DNA of 64,000 bases from Ceriagrion tenellum (lineage: Eukaryota; Arthropoda; Insecta; Odonata; Coenagrionidae): positions 6,374,014 through 6,438,013 of the forward strand of contig OY720644.1 of the NCBI GenBank assembly GCA_963169105.1, given 5' to 3'. Below, one piece after another: positions 51,412 through 62,483 of the stretch (position 1 is the stretch's first letter; every line of letters starts with the position of its first letter). Made by a program: the position numbers and the translations under genes. Under the pieces are notes generated by a model, which was not told the DNA's origin, made no database searches, and worked only from the letters and a program-made list of their open reading frames with translations.

Positions 51412-52680
51412 TTCTTACATGTGAATATACATGTACATACTACCCCGTGAGCCCCCACATGGGTGTGTGGCAGGGGGTGGTAGGTCACCAGCCGTGTAAA
51501 GGTGTAAAATTTTTGGAGGTGAAATGGTGACATGTACAATGGGAGTGTGTTTGGAGGAGCTCAGTTTTTATTGTGGCCGCTTATTGTGAACGGAAAGAAC
51601 GAGTTTTTGTACCCATCTGTTCGGCAGAGTATCTCTCTTATTTTATCTCATCTGTCAGACCTAGAAATGTAGTGAGACATTTTGATAATATTCTCTGAGT
51701 CGTTCTGAAGCACACCAGTCCTGAATATCTCAAGCAGCCTAAGCCTTGTGTGCAGCCTCCAAGTCTCTAGGGGCTCCAACCTTAATCCCTCTAACAGTTG
51801 TGTAACACTATATGTTTGTTAGTAGCAGTTTTTAATGAAGAGTGCTGCTTTTCTTTGTATTTTGCTAATTTCTTTGGTTTAACCTTTATGACCAGGGTCC
51901 CAAATGCTCGTGGCGTATTCGGGGTGTGGCCTAACCGCAGCGAAGTAGCATCTCTTTTATTTTTTCATCTTAAGACCTTCCTATAATACGCTTAACAAAA
52001 GCTAGTTTCTTTAATGCTGTGCCTCATATGTTTTGTATGTGTGTTCCCAACGATATGTCTGAAATTAAGGTAATTCCAAGATATTTTACTGTATTGTATT
52101 TGAAGATTTATTGTTTACTCCACCCACAGTGTAGGTATGGCTTTTGTGTGATGACTTTTGCAGGAAGTGAACTGTGGTGCATTTACTAATATTTAGTTCT
52201 AACCCCCACTCCTGGCACCACGAATGAACGTTGTTAAGGTCAGATGACAGAACTTCCAAGTCTGCGTCTTAGCTTATTTCTCGGTAGATTACTGTATCGT
52301 CTACAAATAATCTTAATTTACTGCTAACTCGAGAACTTAGATCATTAATGTAAATAATGAATAAAAGAGGGCCAATCACACTTCCTTGAGGAACACTGGA
52401 TGTGACTTCGACCATATCAGAGCTAAAACCGTCAATAACTATTTTTTTTTTAATCTCTGAGAAAGTCCCTAATCCAGTTCACTATTTTTTTATTAACTCT
52501 GCGTGAATACAATTTATAAATGAGTTTTTTGTGAGGAACCTGGTCGAATGCCATCTTAAAATCAAGGAATATTGCATCGATTTGCTTATTCGATTCACCT
52601 GATTTTAAGGATATCATGAAGGAATATACATGAGGTTTAACTGAGAGACAGATTCTCATAGCTAACTTCCACTTGTTTAA
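51412..52680 (-). pseudogene. LINE 3' half inserted in the copia element, minus strand
   Basis: Same family as the LINE at 15560-19170. ORF 52659-52450 reads DAIFLDFKMAFDQVPHKKLI, followed by RRVNKKIVNWIRDFL. The 51600-51780 part matches the other copy's tail (TGTTCGGCAGAGTATCTCTC against its complement; CTCTAGGGGCTCCAACCTTA). The end near 51420-51480 carries GTGTGTGGCAGGGGGTGGTA. It lies between copia Gag and the 5' LTR, so it entered after copia. Confidence 0.85.
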
Positions 52681-52905
52681 GTTTGACTGTCTCTCAGGTT
52701 TCTCAATAGATAGCTAGGAGGTCCTCATCATTAAGGCCGTCGTAAGTTTACTTGCAGTGTGTCATCATTCCAATCTCTAGCAATAAAAATTATGTACAAT
52801 TGAAGAAGTTGAACTAATGTCTCTATCTCAATCACATCAGTTGGTGGAAAGGTATCATATATTACGACACTATCAAACTTTGGCTCTTAGTATGTTCTGG
52901 GCATC

Positions 52906-52919
52906 CTGGGCCCATAACC
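52906..52919 (-). other. Copia primer-binding site for internal tRNA-iMet
   Basis: Minus strand GGTTATGGGCCCAG, immediately after the LTR end. It is complementary to CTGGGCCCATAACC of the initiator tRNA-Met anticodon arm. Known copia-type elements prime from an internal initiator-tRNA fragment with this same site. Confidence 0.85.
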
Positions 52920-53045
52920 TCTTGGAATAAATTTCTGTGCTATACTATATGGAGTAAACCAACTTGGCATGCAAACTCAACGATTTATTGCTGCGAAGTG
53001 AAGCCTGGCACGTCCAGCATACACAAAACAAACAAAATGCATTAA
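52920..53045 (-). repeat. Copia 5' LTR remnant
   Basis: About 120 bp match the start (on +) of the 3' LTR: GGAATAAATTTCTGTGC, GTAAACCAACTTGGCATGCA, GCCTGGCACGTCCA, ACACAAAAC. Similarity is lost beyond about 53045. Confidence 0.7.
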
Positions 53046-54584
53046 TCTGAATCCTGGTAAAGAAGAATTATTAGTCTGATTATCCATCCGTCTGTAACTA
53101 GAATTCAAGGTACTCAATATTATCTACAATAGCAATTATACTCCATTCATCTTCAAGATTTAATCATTCTCCTTATTATTCTTGTCAAAAACCCCGACTG
53201 TGGTCTTTGATGCATTTTTCCCTCAGTTGCGTCCTCTCTGTTGCTTGGCATTAGTTAATCCATAACTCTCATGATCCTCATGGGCCCTCATACAAAACAC
53301 ACCTTACTCAGCATGTTGTTGAATTCACAAATTTACATATCATACCATCAATGTGACATTTTTGCTTAGTGCATCACATATTAATCCTTCAAAGCATTGA
53401 GTGAGCCACAGTGGCTCCTATAGACACTGTGAGTATTCATAATCACCAAAGTGAAAGTAAGGGCCCTGCTGCTTTTTGAGTATCTGCTGTGTACAGTCAA
53501 AACTAGGGTGCATCTTACATACCTGTATGTTCTATAAACTAGAAAATATGGTTCATATCAGAGTCGTATGATGGCCTCCTTGAATGAAGTATAATAGTCT
53601 TTTTTGTATGTTGTTGGTACACATACTGAAATTATTTGCTGCACACATATACTTTAGCATATAGCCATGTGATCATCTACGAAACTTTACTCCAGATTTC
53701 ATTCCATTTGTTACAAGGAGATGAGTTTGAGACAGCACCCAGAGGCTTGGATGCAACAGAATGGGGAGGGGCAATGCGAGAGGTAAAAGAGATAGTGAAA
53801 ATTTGGAAGGTAATGTAATGTAGAGGGATGAAGGTGAAGATTTAGTTTGACCCTTGAGACCCATTCATTTACCCTGGAGTTGGCATGCAATGACCTATTA
53901 TACAAAAGAAATTAATTGGTTATCCTTCTTGTCCGAAGGTTGGTGTACTGTACGTAGTCCTCTATTTCTCTCTTTTGAATTATTATTCTTCTACACCAGG
54001 AAAGGTTTTTTTCTCTCAGTCTATCTTTTCTACAGTCCAGATACAGTCAACCTTGGATATAACGGTTTGCTTGAGGATTTGTGAGAAATCTATTATAATT
54101 GAAAAACATAATAAGTGATGTCTACCAAAATAAGTTTTGTCACCATTATCATTTCTCGGAGTACATTTGACTCTAAAATATGAAAATACTTTGATTTATA
54201 TCTTTTGACATGAGTGAAAAGTGGTACATTAAAAATTATTCAGAGATTGATAATCAAACTTCATATTTTAAAATAGTTAGTGATGCTAATTTCAGGCTTT
54301 CCCAGTTCTCTTTTGAAGCTCATTTTAAATTATGAATAAATTAATATTTAATTCATTGTCAAAATCTTGTGTCTTATAAAAGTGAGATACAATCCAGGAA
54401 GATTCCATTTCCCCCTTGTGGTGTGGCTTGGTTGATCAGTGTCTTCATCACAAGTATCACCCCTATTTTCTTTGTCACTTTCAAATGTATTCAGTTGACC
54501 CAATGCTGAAGCAGTGATATCACGGTCAGTTAGGTGGTGTGGCGTCATCAATGGAGATGTTATCGTTGAAGTTTATATCTTTGG
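53046..54584. other. Unassigned intergenic sequence
   Basis: Mostly AT-rich; no conserved coding or TE motif recognised. Confidence 0.5.
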
Positions 54585-54592
54585 GTATCAAG

Positions 54593-56125
54593 CAGGGAGT
54601 CGAACCGGAGCGGAGCATCCTGTATCGTGGTCTCTCCTCTCCGGAGTGCCAATGGAGTTAGCCGTAGGTCACCACTCCGGAGCAGAGCAACATTGGATTC
54701 TTTTGCTCCGCTCTGGGGCCGAACCGTTGTGGCAAGCTCTCCGGTTCGGAGCGGAGCACTTGAAGGAACGCTCCGGTATTGCACTACTTCAACAATAGAG
54801 TATTTTATTTACTTGGAAACAGCATCAAAGACATGGAATGGAAACTTATTTCCGAGGCGTTTACAGCTCATATTGAAAGATGAATATATCAGAATTTCAT
54901 AGAGATTTTAGTTGGGAATATATTTCACCCAAACTCTCCAAGTGTGGTTAATGGCTGCTGCAGAGTAAATGCATTTGACACGTCCTTTTCTTGGTGTTTA
55001 TATTAGTCCTCTGAGAGCTTAAGAAAATTGCTAATCTAGAATTTCACAAAATAATCACGTAAACCTATATGCTTGAATTGAACTTCTGATGCCATGATTT
55101 GGTCTTTGAGGTCAAAATTAAAATTGGGACCCTAATTGGTCCTGGAGTCCCAAACTGGTGCTTTTCATGTTACTTCACAATGATAGGTTTTTAATCATAC
55201 GACATTCTTGAAATTATGCAGACTTGAACATAATACAACAAGAAAGGACTTGTACTATACCCTTGAGCCCTAAAGGTGGGCCATGAGGTGGTTCAAACAT
55301 GTTGCTTACATCATCTTGTATTTATCACATACATCAGCTTAGAAAAAACCCACTCCTGAATTTTGACTGACAAATATGCTCACAATAACCTTAGATGTTG
55401 AAGAAAGTTAAACTTAAGTACTTCTATTATGAGTTTTTGACCCATTTGCATAGTAACAGATGATCACATTGATGGTAAAAGTTACGAACTACACAAAATG
55501 AATACATCTTCATTACAAATCCAATAGCTGCAACGTGAAGATAAATGAAATATGACGGGATAAAATTTTAGAGAACATTATCATCAAAGGTAATGGAAGA
55601 TTATTAATTTATAGTTATGGGGAGTGTTTGAAAGAATGATATTCTGAATCCCAAGAATTTATCTTGCAATATTTTTGCAACGAACCGGGCGTAGCCTCAT
55701 CTTAGGGACTCTTAAAGCATGAACTAATCGACTAGCTTAGCCGACCATTCAATCCCACACCACACGAAAAGGGCAGTACATTCAACTACATCTATCCTAT
55801 CCAAAAACTTTACCTTTAGGTTCAACAAGAGTTGTATTGTAATTGACTGATGGTGTCCTCGTCCATGCCGCCTGGAGCGCTACGATGTGCTCCAGGCGGA
55901 GTGATAGTTGCATGGGGCTCCATGAAGGGTTTGGAGTGGAGAGATGAGTGCTAACGCTCCGTTCTGACGGCGCTCCGACCTTCGCTTCACTCCGAACCGG
56001 AGCGCTCCACAGTTTTTTCCACTTCGCTCCGAACCGCCGTGGAGGTTCACCATTCGAACCGGTTCAGAAAAAAACCTCTGGAGCGGTTCGTTTTTTCACC
56101 GGTTCAGCTCCGGTTTGGTTCCCTG
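54593..56125. mobile_element. Non-autonomous hAT-type transposon with perfect 8-bp target duplication
   Basis: GTATCAAG lies directly outside both ends (54585-54592 and 56126-56133). The left end is CAGGGAGTCGAACCGGAGCG. The right end on the other strand is CAGGGAACCAAACCGGAGCT. Subterminal regions (54600-54790 and 55870-56110) are full of GGAGCG/CGCTCC motifs in both orientations, as expected for transposase-binding sites. The 1.1-kb interior is AT-rich with no transposase. 1533 bp. Confidence 0.92.
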
Positions 56126-57060
56126 GTATCAAGAGACACCTCAATTTGCACTCCAGTCAATGTCATCTGAATCCAATGAAGCCATGTTGTAAGAGGTGTC
56201 GCTAACTTCATTTTTCACTAATCCAACCCCCATGAAAGAATTTGGCCGATGTAAGCGAGGTTGACCGTAGGTATCCCCTAGACCTTCTTGTGATACACTC
56301 CTATGCTTGTGTGTCTGTCCTTCTAAGTTTTTAAAAATCTTATTGTGACACAGTTGTATCCTACTGGTATTTATTATCTATTTAAATCTCAATTTGGCCT
56401 ACCTGACTTCAGGTTTTTGAAAAATTACTCCATTATTATTCATCTTATGGTGTGAACCTGTAGCTACTGCTTTGAGAAGTTCCTAAGCCTTTGCAGTCCA
56501 TGTATCCAATCTCCATTGTCTTCTGTCCATTTAGTGTTATCCTGATGCATTTATTATTTTGCTCAGTATATTGTTTTGATTTCCCCTGCATTTTTTATTT
56601 CCTGTAGTTGTCTTTTCGTCAGAAAATCCATTTTGATTCATTGCTGAATGTGTGTTTTTTGGGTGATAGTTTTATTGGTGTATACAATTGCCTTACTTTA
56701 GAGTGGTAGGTCTTAAATTTTTGTGCCAGTTAACCTTTACCTGCAGGATAAAAATCCCAGTCTGAAGACAGGCTACCTGATTTAAAGTCTGAACATTTGA
56801 AAAAAGTGTATCACTTCCCTATAAATACGACTTTTTGTGAAATAATGATTCAACTCTTATAAAACAAAAAGAATTGTTCCATGCAAACATTGAAGTACTA
56901 ATAAGTCTCCTTTCATAAATTTTGAAAATTGATGATAAATTTTTCAGTGGCAAGAAATAATGAAAATGTCTAGAAAAATAATATTAAAATTGCATTACTT
57001 ACATTTTTGTAGTAAAGTTCCTTCCTGCATACTGAAGTTTGATCCACTCCAGTAAATCAT
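56126..57060. other. Unassigned intergenic sequence
   Basis: AT-rich, no recognised feature apart from the hAT target duplication copy at its left edge. Confidence 0.5.
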
Positions 57061-57064
57061 CTTA

Positions 57065-57470
57065 CTAATATGTATATAAAAATCTAGTGGTGTCTCTCTG
57101 TCTGTTACTCAATCACTCATAAACCACTGAATCGATTGAAACAAAATTTGGCATGAAGATACTTGATATATCTGGTTCACGGATAGGCTATAGAATAAGG
57201 GCCTTGGGACCCTAGAAGGCCCTCAAGTGGGCTCTTTTATCGCCAACAATTGGCCCTGGAAGATAATTCTTGCCTGTATTAGAAACACGTAAAATATACC
57301 TATACTGAATGTACAACAATCATGGGGTCGTAAGTCACGCTGGGGCCCCAGAGGGCCCAAGGTTCCAAAAGAATGCTTTCTTAAAAGCCTCATAAGTATT
57401 GAACGAGTGAACCGATTTTAGTGAAATTTTCACACATGGGATAACTAAAGCCTTTTTAAAGAAATGGGAA
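57065..57470 (+). repeat. Dispersed invertebrate repeat segment
   Basis: CACTGAATCGATTGAAACAA followed by AATTTGGCATGAAGATA is a form seen in many invertebrate genomes as a widely copied repeat, often near Helitron-type sequence. A weaker second version occurs near 57400 (GAACGAGTGAACCGATTTTA). The class is not certain. Confidence 0.4.
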
Positions 57471-57983
57471 CTATTGGGACTATAAGGAAGGCCCCTGGGC
57501 CCCAAGGGCAGCATATTGGGCCGTCTGGTGTCTTATGTGCCTGAAAAAATCAAGTCTAAACATTTTGGTTCAAGTGCAGAGGTTTCTTTTTTTGCATATT
57601 TTAATTAGTTCTACTAAAGATAGAAGGCTATAGTTTTCGCCATTAGATGAATAAAAGATTGCAGTTTCTTATTTTATCATTCAATTTTCTTATACGAATA
57701 AAATTTCCCTAGAAATCATGTTTTTCATGTCAAAATCATGAATTTTACTTCTGTCAACAATAGGATATTTCCTTGGTAACCGTGGAATTAGCATTAGCTT
57801 TGGAAGGGAAATGGGGCCTTTACAACGGCGGCTGTCTTTTATATTTAGAGATATGTATTACAGTGGAAATCTAGGCCGTATACTGAAATGTTGCTGAATA
57901 TGATATTTTCATGGATATTTTTGCCTAAAATTGGCAAAATTCATTTCAAGTGGACCAATTTAAGTTGGACCCATGTAAAGCGC

Positions 57984-58303
57984 GAGAATGCCACAATGTT
58001 ATATTAATGCGGAAAGCCTCTGGAATGCAAATGGCCTGTAGTTTAGTTTCCGTATGTTACTACAAAAGAATGTTGAAACTCGGTAAACATAATGTAATGC
58101 GGTTTTCATCTGCTACATTAAAAAATAAAACTAAAATTAAGCTGAGTAAAACAGGAGAATCCCACGATGTTATATTAATTCGACCAGCCTCTGGAATGCA
58201 AATGCCCTGTAGTTTAATTTTTATATGTTACTGCAAAAGAATGTTGAAACTCTGTAAGCATAATATTATGCGGTTTTCATCTGCTGAATTAAAAAATAAA
58301 ACT
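57984..58303 (+). repeat. Tandem 149-bp duplication (171-bp period) keeping one reading frame
   Basis: Copies 57984-58132 and 58155-58303 share TGTTATATTAAT, GCCTCTGGAATGCAAATG, AAAAGAATGTTGAAACTC and GCGGTTTTCATCTGCT. The period of 171 bp is 57 codons, so the open frame 57950-58306 reads through both (ASGMQMACSLVSVCYYKRML and ASGMQMPCSLIFICYCKRML). Protein family unknown. Confidence 0.75.
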
Positions 58304-58770
58304 TAAATTATAGCTGATTTGCCTAGAAAAAAAATAAACCTCATGAGTGACTCGAACCTACAACCAGTATACCCTGTCTTTCTTTCATCCCCCTTCGAAT
58401 TTCAACTGGTACCTTTGCTAGTAATCCACTGAAGTTTGACGACCTAAAATCGTTTGTTAGTGTGGTAGGTCCTAACATGAGACAAACCATAGTCCAACAT
58501 CACATTTACCTCCCTTGAATGTTGCTCAAGAGTCACATGACTATGTAAACGTTTTCCTCACACAGGCCAGGGCATTTTGTCTTTCCCTTTCAAAGAAAGC
58601 AGGTATACCTATCATTGCTGCTGTTAGGCAGTCCTCGCTAGGCTGCTCAACTTGAAAGAGGAGATGAGCCATATTCCTCAAGATTCGTGATGAGAGCAAG
58701 TTGGGATTGATGGTACAAAAAATCAGCAGCGCATAGACAGAGGAGTGCTCAACTATTTGTGATGGTTAAA

Positions 58771-59350
58771 TCAACTAAGTGAAAAAACAGCTCTCTGGTC
58801 TATTTCCATGTACGACAGCTGATTGAGTGCCTTCGTATTACCTTTGTAAATGTATCCCATGTAGTAGTTGTAATCCTCTACATTTGCTGGATTAGTTGCA
58901 TTACCATTGTCATCAAAGAAGTTCCCTTCTCTTAGTGAATAATAAATTTCAGAGATCATATAATCTTCCATCTTGTCTTTCCATACCACTGTTGTCAAGT
59001 CACCTCTTGTCATTGTTTGAATGACGCCACATTTCAGTTGTAGAGACTTATGGCCTGTTTCCGAGCATTCTTATTCAGTTATGTCTCACAGTTCCACAGC
59101 AAAAAAATTTTGCTTTCAAGTCATCAAAAAGAGTCAAAGAAGAGACAGAAATGTCCATGTTCAGTTTATGGCCAACTCCTTCAACTGTCTTTGTCAATTG
59201 CCTAACAGTGGCGCGAGCTGCTGTCTTGTGTTGCTGTCTATCTTTGCCTAAATATACTTTCATATCATAAGTATAGCCAGTATAATCAGAGAGTTTATAA
59301 ATTTGGATTCCGAATCATTAGCTTTTTTGGGAAATACTGATTAAATATAG
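58771..59350 (-). pseudogene. piggyBac-type transposase, C-terminal part, minus strand
   Basis: Minus reading from about 59345: FNQYFPKK, GIQIYKLSDYTGYTYDMKVY, LGKDRQQHKTAARATVRQLT, KLNMDISVSSLTLFDDLKAK and FFCCGTVR. After a gap it gives TTVVWKDKMEDYMISEIYYS and NPANVEDYNYYMGYIYKGN. These are the order and motifs of piggyBac-derived transposases (YDMxVYLGKD, MDNxFSS, VxDYNxxMGGVDxxD). The last motif has lost its Asp residues. The N-terminal part is at 62076-62483. Confidence 0.85.
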
Positions 59351-60529
59351 AGCTTTGTGCTGATGGAAAAACTAGGCTCTTGTGATGATTTTTAGGGGCG
59401 GTGTAATTCATCATTTCTCCTCAAGAAATATATTTATTTTTGTTAATTGCATGTAAAATTTTATTTTAACAAATTTCTTCTTACGCATGCGAGAAATGTC
59501 TTCCAAGTTTTAGCTTGTAAGGAAATATCATATCGAAAAACTTTATTATATCCGTGATTAACTACATTACCAGTTATCTCAAATGCAAGCGAAAGATGTA
59601 TTGTGGTGAACTATTGTGTCTATTTCACAGCTAAATTTTGATTAGTAATGTTCAAATATGATGAAATAAAATTCCCATTCTCTTGTTTGTATTTGTCTCA
59701 TCTGCTACAGTCATCAGGGTGTATGAGAGAGGGAGGGGACGGGAATTTTAGTTTCCCCATTACATACTGCTTGAAAGCTCGGCCTTGGATTTTTTGTGCC
59801 CCCTTGTCCTCCTCCTTGGGTTCTGCATGTCGAATCAGCATGTAACTACTGGTCAGGGCCTCTTCTCCTCCCTCCATGTTTCAAAAGTCCTCTACTCCTC
59901 AACACCAATTGTTCTCCGTGTCCAAAAACTCTTTGCATCCGGGCTGAGATCATTCTCCCTCACAGGTGGTCACAGAAACGTTAATTTGAAACCCTCCCAT
60001 CATTCACGCCTCTAAACTTTCGCAGTAAGGTCCATGACATGCTTTTTAGCACTAAGTTCATCAGCAGAGGAAAATCCCGAAGGCTTTTGGTTTCTTTGGC
60101 CTCACGCCTGACCTGGCAAACCGAAGCTGGGAAATCCCTGTTAGTGGGTGGGGGGAAGGGAAGTGAGGATAGGACGCCACAGTGAAACATACCAGAGAAC
60201 TTGGGCTGAAAATATTAATTGGAATACAAACCCTACAAAAATACATTACATTCTCATTACGTGAATTGATGTACACATATTTATGATTATCGAGAGACTG
60301 AGGTTAAGTTAACTTTTTGTAAGTCAAAGTTAAACATAAAGGTAAAATAAAGTTTAAGATCACTAAAAGAAAGAGGTAATATTTTTCGTGTTTTAAACTC
60401 CACAGGAGTGTAGCATTTACATGTGTCACCACTAGGATTCCTTAGGGTTTACCATTCAGTACATTCTTTCTGAAGTCTATTAAAATACACCAGGGTTGAT
60501 ATTTGCTATGAAAAAATCATTTGACTTGA
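59351..60529. other. Part of the sequence inserted into the piggyBac gene
   Basis: No clear gene. ORFs around 59650-60015 have no recognised motif; the right part is AT-rich. Confidence 0.4.
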
Positions 60530-60605
60530 CCGGGATTCGAACCTGGATCTCCCAATTGCTGGTCAGGTGTGTTAGCCAGTTACACCACCAATCCATCTTC
60601 CTTCA
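60530..60605 (-). repeat. tRNA-like / tRNA-derived SINE head, minus strand
   Basis: The minus strand reads GGTGGTGTAACTGGCTAACA (A box), a 7-nt loop containing AGC between CCTGA and TTGGG, then AGATCCAGGTTCGAATCCCGG (B box with TTCGAAT). The acceptor ends (GGATTGG and the T-arm flank) do not pair, and position 33 is C, so this is a pseudo-tRNA or SINE head, not a working tRNA. Confidence 0.6.
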
Positions 60606-61250
60606 AGGCGAATTTCGAGGGGGGTTTATGCGAACTAGATGTTCAGGCCTCGAGTCTACATTGTAGCACATGAGACGAAGTCATGCTTACAAAGCCACTG
60701 TCACCGTGGATAAACCCAACATTGTTAAATGCAATGTTTGGAAATCTATTAAAATAGCTCAACCTTGTTATTTATTTCTCAGAATTTTCTACGGGGCTAA
60801 GATGAAAAGGAAACTAACGACGCAGCGAATCAGTTTTGCTTTGTGTTATTTAATTGCTTGAGTACGTAAGGAAATGGGAGCGTGTAAGATACTATGAATT
60901 TGCATGATTTCATCGCATTTGGTGAAACATTATGAGTCATCTATGCTGTGGGATATAAAAAATTCATATGCAATTTATGGCACTGGTTCCTTTTGCTATG
61001 TCTAAGCAAGGTGATGTCCTTGACATTCTCCTCGATATACTGTGACTACACTGCTGATTTACTTTCTTGCACTTCATTTACCTTAACTAGTGCAAAAGAA
61101 TCATTGTTCAAATATTTGCCTATAATTGTTATTTTGAATTTACAAGCATTAGAACCTCCACAGCATGTACTCAAATCCTTTGCTTTACCACTTCCCATTG
61201 TGCGATTTAATTACATTGCATTGTAAGGCTGGAAGGCATGGAACCTCAGA
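60606..61250 (+). other. Unassigned segment
   Basis: AT-rich, no supported feature. Confidence 0.45.
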
Positions 61251-62040
61251 ATGGAAAAAAAGAAAAGGAATCTAGGAGATGTGACAATGGAGAAGGAAAG
61301 AGAAAGTGTTATAGATGGAAAAACTTATGAGAATTTTATAAGTTTGATGGGTGCGGAAGGGAAATCTCTGGATATTAAATGTCCAAATTATGCATAGTTT
61401 CGAGAACTGGAGGACTAAGTGTATGCAGTACCTTGTTCAATTATGCAGCTCTTGTATCTTCATTATAATGCTTAATTTATTCAAGGGGATTAAGGAGGGA
61501 TTAAAGCTTTGAGGATGGGGGAATAGGTGGTTTTAGTAAAAAGTAGTGGTTTTTGGTAAAAGTCGTCCTCTTTCTTATTTAAGGATGAGGGAATATTGGA
61601 TCAGAATAACCTCGGGCCGTTAATACTTGAGGGTGAAATAGAGAAAGCATTGAAAGAGATAAGGCAAGAAAAGCTGTAGGAGTAGAGAGCATACCTTCCG
61701 GGTTGCTCAAGAAATTAGGAAAAAAGGCAAGCAAGCTTTTTTTTTGAACTTATCCGAATGGTACATGGAAGGATTATGGGTACAGGACTTAGTGAAAACA
61801 GACCTGATTAGTATCCCGAAGAAGTAGAACGCCAGAATGCGTGGACTATAGAATAGTTTGATTTCATGAGCAGGCAAAGTTTGAATTAGATTATTCAATT
61901 AAAGGTTGAAGTGTAAGGCAACTTTGGTGGTGACCAGTTTGGGCTCCAGAAAGGAAGGTCGATTGGGGATGCAATTGCAATGATGAGAACACTTGTAGAA
62001 AGAATGAGGACCAGTGGTGCTATCAGCTGCAGTGACATCA
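61251..62040 (+). pseudogene. RTE-like LINE, RT N-terminal fragment
   Basis: From about 61310 IDGKTYENFISLMGAEGK. From 61610 ILEGEIEKALKEIR and VGVESIPSGLLKKLGKKASK, matching the RTE-type start LxxxEVxxAIKxxKxGKAxGxDxIPxELLK. Near 61930 DQFGLQKGRSIGDAIAMMRT, the QxGFRxGRST block. Frames shift several times and the catalytic YxDD part is missing. Confidence 0.75.
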
Positions 62041-62075
62041 TCAGAGACATCAGTGGCACAACAGTGCACAGGTCT

Positions 62076-62483
62076 AGTTGAATATCACCCTTACCTCGAT
62101 AGGTACAATGATTTCATCAGTTGCCTGGTACTTCTTGGTAGAATGATAATGCTTGGCATAGTTATCACTGAGCTCTTCCTAAAAGTGTTCTAATTTTCCA
62201 TAATGTATCATAATTTTCGTCATTTTGTTCAATGCCTCACTGTTGCAAGTGTATTGAAGAATCATTTGATATGAAGAAAGCGGTCGTGCCTCATTACTGT
62301 GCTGAAGAAGGGAGTATGAAATTGTTCAAGAATGAACCAATAGTCTCTTAGGATATCTCTGGTTAAGTGTCCCTTTTGTAAATCAATAGCCACAAATAAA
62401 TACATTTCCTCTCGAAAAAGAGAAGGGCTTTCAACAACATCACTGGAACTTTGCTGCTTACAAATATCTGTTTGGTCTACCAT
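62076..62483 (-). pseudogene. piggyBac-type transposase, N-terminal part, minus strand
   Basis: ORF 62483-62262 reads FVAIDLQKGHLTRDILRDYW and HTPFFSTVMRHDRFLHIK, the piggyBac N-terminal block (DYWx...TPxFxxxMxRDRFxxI). It is followed in another frame by TKIMIHYGKL and AKHYHSTKKYQATDEIIVPI, then RVIFN at 62076. The next residues of the family (QYIPKK) are found at 59340, 2.7 kb away. Confidence 0.85.

Larger units (their letters stand above)
47685..53045 (-). mobile_element. Decayed copia-type LTR retrotransposon with nested insertions
   Basis: Minus-strand order: 5' LTR remnant (52920-53045), primer-binding site (52906-52919), Gag (about 51340-50973), RT (49514-49326), post-RT and RNase H (49120-48253), 3' LTR (47685 to about 48212). 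LTR remnants share GTAAACCAAC, CATGCAAACTCA, GCCTGGCAC and ACACAAAAC. A LINE (51412-52680), a SINE (48828-49015) and a small TIR element (49124-49371) are inserted. Stops and deletions throughout; integrase is not recognised between 49.5 and 50.9 kb. Confidence 0.82.

Noticed and set aside
54514..54902. Overlapping frames rich in GAEH and PLR repeats
   Set aside because: They arise from the GGAGCG subterminal repeats of the hAT-type element, not from a gene.
60530..60605. Possible functional tRNA gene (A and B boxes, AGC in loop)
   Set aside because: Acceptor stem does not pair and position 33 is C instead of U; better explained as a SINE head.
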